Shown: piece by piece, positions 49,488 to 55,414 of the stretch
Numbering within the stretch: the stretch's first letter is position 1
How the letters are laid out: every line of letters starts with the position of its first letter
Source: Bacillus sp. 103mf
GTDB taxonomy: Bacteria; Bacillota; Bacilli; Bacillales; Bacillaceae_G
Direction of reading: 5' to 3'
Length of the DNA stretch: 55,414 nucleotides
NCBI RefSeq assembly: GCF_900116295.1
Contig: NZ_FPAF01000019.1
Location: 1 to 55,414 of the forward strand
Made by a program: the position numbers and the translations under genes
Notes under the pieces: generated by a model
Database searches by the model: none
What the model was told of the DNA's origin: nothing
Seen by the model: only the letters and a program-made list of their open reading frames with translations

Positions 49488-50773
49488 TATAATGTTTCTG
49501 GTTTTTGAGAAGGTTCTGTTACAGAAGCAGAAGAAGCCTCTGGTACACGTGTTAACAGAAATCCTCCAATTATAAATAGTACGATAACACTTAAAACACC
49601 AGCGTTTGTTTTACCAGTTAACTGCGTTGTGACACCGACGAGAACCGGGCCCATAATGGCTGCGAACTTACCAAAGATGTTATAAAATCCAAAGAATTCG
49701 TTTGCGGAGTCTTTCGGAATGAGCTTTGCAAAATAGGAGCGGCTTAACGCTTGAATCCCTCCTTGTGAAGTAGCAACGAGCATCGCTAAAATCCAGAAAT
49801 CTAGTGTTGTTTTTAGGAAATAAGCGTACGTACAAATAATAATATAAATAATAATACCAACATATAGCATTTTCTTGCCGGTAAATGTTTCAGATAACCT
49901 CCCATATAATAATGCAAATGGACAGGCGACAATTTGTGTAACGAATAAAATAATTAATAAATTTGTTGCGCTAATTCCAAGGTCTGTTCCATAGGCTGTT
50001 GACATTGTAATGATTGTATCGACTCCATCAATGTAGAAGAAATAGGCAAGGAGGAAGAAAAAAACTGTTCGGTATTGACGGATATTTTTAAATGTATAAA
50101 TAAGGCGTTTAAAGCTTGTTATAACAGGATTTGGCTCACGTTCGATAAAATAGCGCTGTTCAACGTTTTTTAACATAGGAATTGTAAAGAGTCCCCACCA
50201 AAGCGCTGTAATTGCGAATGAAACCTGGCTTGCCACGCCAACTGATAATGGGATGATCTCTTTTTGCGAAAGAATAATAAGAGTCATGCAGCCGATAAAT
50301 GGAATCGTGCTCCCAATATAGCCAAGGGCAAAGCCGCGTGTTGAAATACGGTTCATTCGTTCCTCTGTCGTCACATCTATTAAAAAAGCATCGTAAAAAA
50401 TATTTGCTCCTGCAAATCCAATTAAGGCGAGCATATAACAGCAAAGTAAGAGAATCCACTGCGAAGTTGGTACTACCGCCAACATACCTGTAAAAATAAT
50501 GCCTAATAGGAAAAAGAATGTGAAGAAACGTTTCTTAAATCCTTTATAATCAGCAATTGTACCAAGAATTGGAGCAAGTATAGACACAAGAAGTGTTGCA
50601 AAGGAATTAGCATACCCCCAATATGCAGTTGATGTTGTACCTGCAAGTCCAGCTTCTTTAGCGGCTGCTTTAAAGTAGATTGGAAATAAAGCAGTTGTAA
50701 TAACAAGCGAATACACTGAGTTTGCCCAGTCATATAATATCCAGCTTTTTTCTGGCCTGGACATTTTTTTCAT
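49487..50773 (-). CDS. MFS transporter of the UMF1 (Atg22-like) family
   Basis: The 428-residue protein starts MKKMSRPEKSWILYDWANSV, where YDWANS is the hallmark of UMF1/Atg22-type transporters. It continues with about 12 membrane helices, including PILGTIADYKGFKKRFF and SQGGIQALSRSYFAKLIP. Vacuolar Atg22 exports amino acids in yeast; the bacterial substrates are not known. ATG 50773 follows AGAGGGGG, which decides against a start 13 codons further upstream. Confidence 0.88.
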   Translation of the reverse strand: MKKMSRPEKSWILYDWANSVYSLVITTALFPIYFKAAAKEAGLAGTTSTAYWGYANSFATLLVSILAPILGTIADYKGFKKRFFTFFFLLGIIFTGMLAVVPTSQWILLLCCYMLALIGFAGANIFYDAFLIDVTTEERMNRISTRGFALGYIGSTIPFIGCMTLIILSQKEIIPLSVGVASQVSFAITALWWGLFTIPMLKNVEQRYFIEREPNPVITSFKRLIYTFKNIRQYRTVFFFLLAYFFYIDGVDTIITMSTAYGTDLGISATNLLIILFVTQIVACPFALLYGRLSETFTGKKMLYVGIIIYIIICTYAYFLKTTLDFWILAMLVATSQGGIQALSRSYFAKLIPKDSANEFFGFYNIFGKFAAIMGPVLVGVTTQLTGKTNAGVLSVIVLFIIGGFLLTRVPEASSASVTEPSQKPETL

Positions 50774-50869
50774 ATATGTTCCCCCTCTAATCAATGTAAT
50801 GTTATTGTACAAAAAGGAATTTGTAAAAAAGATAAACTAACTGAAAATTTACATAATTTTTACATAGCT

Positions 50870-52183
50870 TTACAATTCCAATAAATCCTCTATAACCGTA
50901 CCGTCTGTTTCACCAAGGTGTAATCCAAGTAATCTTGCAATTGTAGGACCTTCATCAATTAGTCGCATGTGCGGAATAATGGCGCCTTGACGAATTCCTT
51001 TACCAGCTGCCATGAAAATTGTTTCGTAATTTGGTTTTGATGGAGAATAGCCATGGGTACCAAACGTATATTTTTTATTAGAGGTTACATCTTCTCTTGT
51101 AATCTCTCTTATCAAGTTTCCGGTATGATTTTCTAAAAAGTAATAGCCTTCTCGTGCTTCCAGCATAAAGAGGCAATTTCCATCGGCACCGAAATCTTTT
51201 GCTTCCTCATCAGTTAATAGAAATTCTATGCCGTTTTCTTTATCTTGTATGAGCTCTTGTAGTAAACGGTGTACACTTCCGATTGTTTCTGTATCATTTT
51301 TATCTTTTACGTATACATATGCTGAGCCGTCACAGCTTTGACAATAAGCTTTCCAATTTGTTACTTCTCCTTTTTTATTTACAGTAAGGAGTCCTTTTTC
51401 ACGCAATAAGACATTTAATTGGATTGCTTTATGTTCATCTAATGCGCTGTGATCTCCCAGTGCAACGATGGTTGTTTCTTCATACATATCGCTTTCGTGC
51501 AGCGCATCAATAATTGCACCTAGACGTTTGTCATGGCGATGAATCGCTGCGACTGTTTCCTCAGAAGAAAATCCATGATAATGGCGCTGTGTATCTAAGT
51601 CAGTGAAATGAACAAACATAAGATTTGGTTTTTTCTTTTGAATTGTATGTACCGCAGAAGCAAGTACAAAATCATCTAGCTCCGGTTGTGACAAACCATT
51701 CCGAATGTGACCAAAACGCTGATTTAATTCTAGTTGATACAATGGACTCCCGCTAAATAAGGAAACGAGCACTTGATTTTGCCATGGACGATTTGGAAAA
51801 ATTTCTGGCATGTTGTAGTCAATTTGTGCTTTTCCTGTTACCGGCCATAGAAGTGCAGCTGTTTTTAAATTTGCTTTTCGCGCTTCATCATAAAGGGTTG
51901 TTCCTTGAATCGAGCGACGGTACCAGTGCCAGTCCGGGGATTCTTTTCCGGGCTGTAGTAATGTATTGTTCACAACCCGATGCTTTGCAGGGTAATTTCC
52001 GGTCACAATCGTTGTATGGCACGGATATGTAACAGATGGATAAATACTTTCAACTTTTTCGGCGTATGCACCACGTTTTAGTAAAGAACTGAAGTGAGGA
52101 AGGGTTTGTAATATAGGAAAATCTAAAGCTGATAAACAATCAAAAGATAAAACAATAACATGTTTTGCTGCAGGTTTGTTCAT
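50870..52183 (-). CDS. Type I phosphodiesterase / nucleotide pyrophosphatase family protein
   Basis: The 437-residue protein has the alkaline-phosphatase-superfamily pattern: VIVLSFDCLSALDFP (metal Asp, about residue 17), the nucleophile Thr in YPSVTYPCHTTIVTGNYPAKHRV (about residues 52-74, two halves), FVHFTDLDTQRHYHG and ALGDHSALDEHKAI with metal ligands. No signal peptide is apparent, so it is probably cytoplasmic. Substrate may be a nucleotide or phosphodiester; it cannot be fixed here. ATG 52183 follows TTGGAGGT. It is monocistronic. Confidence 0.88.
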   Translation of the reverse strand: MNKPAAKHVIVLSFDCLSALDFPILQTLPHFSSLLKRGAYAEKVESIYPSVTYPCHTTIVTGNYPAKHRVVNNTLLQPGKESPDWHWYRRSIQGTTLYDEARKANLKTAALLWPVTGKAQIDYNMPEIFPNRPWQNQVLVSLFSGSPLYQLELNQRFGHIRNGLSQPELDDFVLASAVHTIQKKKPNLMFVHFTDLDTQRHYHGFSSEETVAAIHRHDKRLGAIIDALHESDMYEETTIVALGDHSALDEHKAIQLNVLLREKGLLTVNKKGEVTNWKAYCQSCDGSAYVYVKDKNDTETIGSVHRLLQELIQDKENGIEFLLTDEEAKDFGADGNCLFMLEAREGYYFLENHTGNLIREITREDVTSNKKYTFGTHGYSPSKPNYETIFMAAGKGIRQGAIIPHMRLIDEGPTIARLLGLHLGETDGTVIEDLLEL

Positions 52184-52320
52184 AGAAAATACCTCCAAAA
52201 GTTCTACAACCTATTTATATATATTACTATTAATACTTGGTAATAAAAACTACTGCTAATAAGAAAGTTTTTTTAGAATTTTGAGACTTATAAACATATA
52301 ATAGAATTAAGGGAGTGAAA

Positions 52321-52599
52321 ATGATGGAATTTTTTTTAATGAGTAGCATAATCACAACGGTTCTCATTTTTTTAATTTCGTTCACATTACGCAAAAGTTT
52401 TCCTAATCGTTCGCTTGATATTTTGTTCGGACTTATTATGATTATCATTTGCTTGGTTGGTTTTTTATGTACGTTATTTTTTATTGGTGGATGGGAAGGC
52501 ATGGGATATGGTTTCTTATGTTTTTTTCTATTAATTGGAACACTTATTGGGATGTTACTTCATCAAATCGTGAAATTTTTTCGAGAGAAATATATGTAA
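52321..52599 (+). CDS. YesK-like small membrane protein
   Basis: The 92-residue protein has three membrane segments (about residues 5-22, 33-57, 66-83) and resembles the YesK family of Bacillus membrane proteins: ISFTLRKSFPNRSLDILFG and IGGWEGMGYGF. The function is unknown. The ATG at 52321 is placed after aagggag; an in-frame GTG six bases upstream overlaps the ribosome binding site. Confidence 0.75.
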   Translation: MMEFFLMSSIITTVLIFLISFTLRKSFPNRSLDILFGLIMIIICLVGFLCTLFFIGGWEGMGYGFLCFFLLIGTLIGMLLHQIVKFFREKYM

Positions 52600-52663
52600 C
52601 AAAAGTATAAAACAAAATAAATAGAAAAGAATATATAAAAAATCAAAAAATTCCCTATTGCGT

Positions 52664-52669
52664 TATAAT
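52664..52669 (+). promoter_or_regulatory. -10 box of the T-box/proS transcript
   Basis: TATAAT at 52664-52669 lies about 80 bases before the first T-box stem; an upstream -35 is weak. Confidence 0.5.
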
Positions 52670-52744
52670 TGAGTGTGTATTATGATAATCAAAAAATTTA
52701 TATTGTTATGACGATGAAAAAGGATTAGTACATATTCCATCTTT

Positions 52745-52935
52745 TTGCAGAGAGAGAATCCAGTGGCTGAGAGATTCTTAAAAGACAATATGGAACCTAC
52801 CTTTGAGTTCTGCGTATGCAGCGGGAATTCCCGTTATCAAACAAGAGAGCATATACATGTTGTATATGAATCAGGGTGGTAACGCCGGCAAAAAGCTCGG
52901 TCCCTATTTTAGGGATGCGGGCTTTTTTTATTTTT
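52745..52935 (+). promoter_or_regulatory. T-box leader (proline tRNA-responsive)
   Basis: Stem I runs from TTTGCAGAGAG to CTTTGAGTTCTGCG and presents a CCT proline codon as specifier (52796-52798 or 52800-52802). The T-box core reads AGGGTGGTAACGCCGGC (52873-52889; family consensus AGGGTGGNACCGCG). A terminator hairpin with cggtccctat / agggatgcgg and T-run follows (52892-52930). Uncharged tRNA-Pro should allow read-through into proS. Confidence 0.93.
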
Positions 52936-52952
52936 AGAAGGAGGAAAAGAAG

Positions 52953-54383
52953 ATGAAAAAAGAACAAGTACAAGCCATTACAAAAATGGAAGAAGATTTC
53001 GCACAGTGGTATACGGATATCGTAAAAAAAGCTGAACTTGTTGATTATTCAAGTGTAAAAGGATGTATGATTTTACGTCCATATGGGTACGCCCTTTGGG
53101 AAAACATTCAAAAAGTAATGGATGAAAAGTTAAAAGAAACAGGTCATGAAAATGTATATATGCCAATGTTTATTCCAGAAAGTTTACTTCAAAAAGAGAA
53201 GGATCATGTAGAAGGTTTTGCGCCGGAAGTAGCGTGGGTAACGCACGGCGGGGATGAGGAATTAGCTGAGCGTCTTTGTATTCGTCCGACATCAGAAACG
53301 TTATTCTGTGAGCATTTCTCGAAAATTGTTCAGTCGTACAATGATTTACCAAAGCTATATAATCAATGGTGCTCTGTTGTTCGTTGGGAAAAAACAACAC
53401 GTCCATTTTTACGCACAACCGAATTTTTATGGCAAGAAGGTCATACAATTCATGAAACAGCGGAAGAGTCACAGCAAGAAACGATTAACATTTTAAATAT
53501 ATATGCATCGTTTTGTGAGGAGTATTTAGCAATTCCGGTTATAAAAGGGCAAAAGACGGAAAAAGAAAAATTTGCAGGGGCGAAAGCGACCTACACAATT
53601 GAAAGTTTAATGCATGATGGCAAAGTGTTACAAACGGGTACGTCGCATAATTTTGGCACGAATTTCACAGAAGCATTTGATATTAAGTTTCTAGATCGAA
53701 ATGGGAAGTGGCAATATGCCCATCAAACATCTTGGGGTGTATCAACGAGAATGATCGGCGGCCTTATTATGGTGCATAGTGATAATAATGGACTTGTATT
53801 ACCACCAAAGATTGCACCAACGCAAGTGATGATTGTACCAATTGCACAGCACAAAGAAGGCGTGTTAGAAAAAGCAACTGAGCTTCAAACTCGTATTCAA
53901 AAAGTTGCGCGGGTGAAAATGGATGCAAGCAACAAAACACCAGGCTGGAAGTTTAACGAATATGAGATGAAAGGTATACCAATTCGTTTAGAAGTAGGGC
54001 CGAAAGATATTGAAAAAAATCAAGTTGTCCTTGTGCGCCGTGATACGAAAGAAAAAGAATTTGTAGCTATAAATGAATTAGAAGAACGTATTACAAAGCT
54101 ACTTGAGGATATTCAGCGGTCTCTATTTGAAAAAGCAAAAGCGCTGCGTGAAGAAAAAACGTATACGGCTATTACTTTTGAAGAGATGAAGCAAGTAGCA
54201 GCAGAAAAGCAAGGATTTATTAAAGCAATGTGGTGTGGAAGCCTTGCTTGTGAAGAAAAGTTAAAAGAGGAAATAGGCGTTACATCACGTTGTATGCCAT
54301 TTGAAAAAGAGGAATTAGCTAAGCAATGTGTGTGCTGTGAGAAAGATGCAAAGCATATGGTGTATTGGGGTAAGGCATATTAA
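52953..54383 (+). CDS. proS: Prolyl-tRNA synthetase, short (archaeal/eukaryotic-like) type
   Basis: The 476-residue class II enzyme has motif 1 and 2 regions [45 protein letters not shown] and [20 protein letters not shown], and motif 3 as [16 protein letters not shown]. It lacks the long editing insertion of the standard bacterial enzyme. A C-terminal zinc-binding-like domain with several Cys ([18 protein letters not shown]) is present, typical of this type. Bacilli of the cereus group often hold both kinds of ProRS. ATG 52953 follows AAGGAGG. The T-box controls it. Confidence 0.96.
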   Translation: MKKEQVQAITKMEEDFAQWYTDIVKKAELVDYSSVKGCMILRPYGYALWENIQKVMDEKLKETGHENVYMPMFIPESLLQKEKDHVEGFAPEVAWVTHGGDEELAERLCIRPTSETLFCEHFSKIVQSYNDLPKLYNQWCSVVRWEKTTRPFLRTTEFLWQEGHTIHETAEESQQETINILNIYASFCEEYLAIPVIKGQKTEKEKFAGAKATYTIESLMHDGKVLQTGTSHNFGTNFTEAFDIKFLDRNGKWQYAHQTSWGVSTRMIGGLIMVHSDNNGLVLPPKIAPTQVMIVPIAQHKEGVLEKATELQTRIQKVARVKMDASNKTPGWKFNEYEMKGIPIRLEVGPKDIEKNQVVLVRRDTKEKEFVAINELEERITKLLEDIQRSLFEKAKALREEKTYTAITFEEMKQVAAEKQGFIKAMWCGSLACEEKLKEEIGVTSRCMPFEKEELAKQCVCCEKDAKHMVYWGKAY

Positions 54384-54426
54384 ATAATGGATATAGTTAC
54401 TTGTGTGGCAGTAAATGAGTATAAGG

Positions 54427-54457
54427 GAAAAGGTTAGCGAAATGCTAACCTTTTTCA
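54427..54457 (+). terminator. Terminator after proS
   Basis: 11-bp stem aaaaggttagc / gctaacctttt with loop gaaat and T-run. Confidence 0.85.
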
Positions 54458-54605
54458 GCATTGTAAAGTGCATTTTCTTTGATTTTATTAAATATTAATA
54501 ATTTTCCAATAATTACAATAGTGGTATTTATGCTATAATATTAGATGAGAAAATAAGGAAAGGAAGTGAATAGAGAATATAAAAATCCTTATATTCTAAT
54601 AAATA

Positions 54606-55414
54606 ATGGAAAGAACAACGAAGCAAATAATAGCAGGTACATTTATAGCGACAGGAGCATCTCTTATTTCTACAAATGCTTTTGCACAAGAAGAAAGCAC
54701 AGCTACAGTAAACGCGACAAATTTAAATATACGTCAACAACCAACAACACAAAGTCCAATTGTCGGACAAGTAAAGCAAGGAACAACTGTAAAGGTATTA
54801 GGAGTACAAAAAGATTGGGCAAAAGTTTCTTACAATGGTAAAGAAGGATATGTTTCATTGCAGTTTTTAAAGATAGCAGGAACGAAGCCTACAATAGAGT
54901 CGAAGCAACAACCAAGTATTAATAGTGAACAACGTGAAACGGGTGTTGTAACAGCAGCACGTTTAAATGTTCGTAATAGTCCTGAAATAGGTAGTACTCT
55001 TCTTGGAAGTGTTCAAAAAGGAGAGAGTGTTACCATTATAGGAAAAGCAAATGGTTGGGCAAAAATTGAATACAAAGGAAAAGAAGGGTATGTTTCGCTA
55101 AAGTTTGTGAAGTTAGAAGGTAAGGAAGCAGAGAAGCCAGCGGAAAATATTGCGACAGGTACACAAGAGACAGGAACAGTAACAGCAGTAAGTCTGTGGG
55201 TAAGAAGCGAAGCAAACAAAAGCAGTGAAATTCTGGGGAATTTAAACCACGGCGAGAAAATAACGGTACTAGGAACAGCAAACGGCTGGGCGAAGATGAC
55301 ATACAAAGGAAAAGAAGGTTATGTTTCGCTAAAGTTTGTGAAGTTAGAAGGAAAAGCAGCAGAGAAGCCAGCGGAAAATATTGCGACAGGTACACAAGAG
55401 ACAGGAACAGTAAC
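54606..55414 (+). CDS. Secreted protein with repeated bacterial SH3 domains (partial, runs off the window)
   Basis: The open frame from ATG 54606 to the window end encodes 269 residues. It starts with a signal peptide (MERTTKQIIAGTFIATGA then SLISTNAFA, cleavage after about residue 27). Three SH3b repeats follow (VNATNLNIRQQP, VTAARLNVRNSP, VTAVSLWVRSEA, each ending in WAK..YKGKEGYVSL), joined by Lys/Glu/Pro-rich linkers. The second and third repeat-linker units have a 77-residue period and nearly identical linkers. Such proteins bind the cell wall and often end in a hydrolase domain (NlpC/P60 or amidase), which would lie beyond the window. No ribosome binding site is close to ATG 54606; ggaaaggaagtg lies about 40 bases upstream, so the start is uncertain. 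Confidence 0.82.
   Translation, partial: MERTTKQIIAGTFIATGASLISTNAFAQEESTATVNATNLNIRQQPTTQSPIVGQVKQGTTVKVLGVQKDWAKVSYNGKEGYVSLQFLKIAGTKPTIESKQQPSINSEQRETGVVTAARLNVRNSPEIGSTLLGSVQKGESVTIIGKANGWAKIEYKGKEGYVSLKFVKLEGKEAEKPAENIATGTQETGTVTAVSLWVRSEANKSSEILGNLNHGEKITVLGTANGWAKMTYKGKEGYVSLKFVKLEGKAAEKPAENIATGTQETGTV

Noticed and set aside
54566-54841. 91-codon GTG-initiated frame overlapping the SH3 protein gene
   Set aside because: It has a good ribosome binding site, but the product is a Lys/Asn/Ser-rich frame shadow, while the other frame gives a signal peptide and SH3 repeats. A frameshift joining the two cannot be fully excluded.

Overview
The window looks like a chromosomal segment of a Bacillus cereus group bacterium. 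It is AT-rich, has strong AGGAGG-type ribosome binding sites and CcpA (cre) sites, carries an arcABDC-arcR cluster, a T-box in front of a short-type proS, and many copies of what I recognise as the B. cereus-group repeat bcr1 (about 155 bp, TTTAT at both ends). No tRNA, rRNA, CRISPR array, intact transposase or phage genes were seen. All calls come from reading the sequence; no database search was run.

Layout. 1-900: two tandem copies of a 26-residue amphipathic peptide gene on the minus strand, with a CcpA operator inside the promoter, then decayed sequence. 900-9530: sensor histidine kinase, two-P-loop ATPase, two FAD oxidoreductases (one with a Rieske tail), a nucleotidyltransferase and an acyl-lipid desaturase. 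9768-19150: arginine block, with a polar amino-acid ABC importer divergent from argR, then arcA-arcB-arcD-arcC-arcR with ArcR-like and cre sites in front. 19800-24120: alpha-glucosidase, PTS IICB and an EEP-family phosphatase, which together fit maltose uptake as the 6'-phosphate, dephosphorylation by MapP and hydrolysis. 24379-29947: YhgE/Pip protein and topoisomerase III.

29948-37000 reads as an accessory insertion: a BceS-like kinase that has lost its membrane part, a WYL regulator plus DinB protein of higher GC than their surroundings, a YdeI-family protein, and a TetR gene followed by dltB-dltC with no dltA and only the first codons of dltD. 37000-44260 is thiamine-centred: a TPP riboswitch before thiM-thiE, a second one before a thiamine-binding protein gene and an ABC importer for a thiamine precursor, with a Dcu-type transporter and an apparently ownerless c-di-GMP riboswitch between them. 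44500-55414: an ABC-F gene behind a leader-peptide attenuator, small proteins, a TetR/MFS pair sharing an operator, a second MFS protein, a phosphodiesterase, T-box-proS and the start of an SH3-repeat secreted protein.

Two short repeat families recur. One is bcr1. The other (called element B here) is about 200 bp with roughly 33-bp imperfect terminal inverted repeats and an internal terminator-like hairpin; it usually lies just downstream of stop codons. One bcr1 copy is inserted inside an element B at a TTTAT. A third pattern, (C/T)GATA-type repeats with a 20-21 bp period, occurs three times beside terminators.
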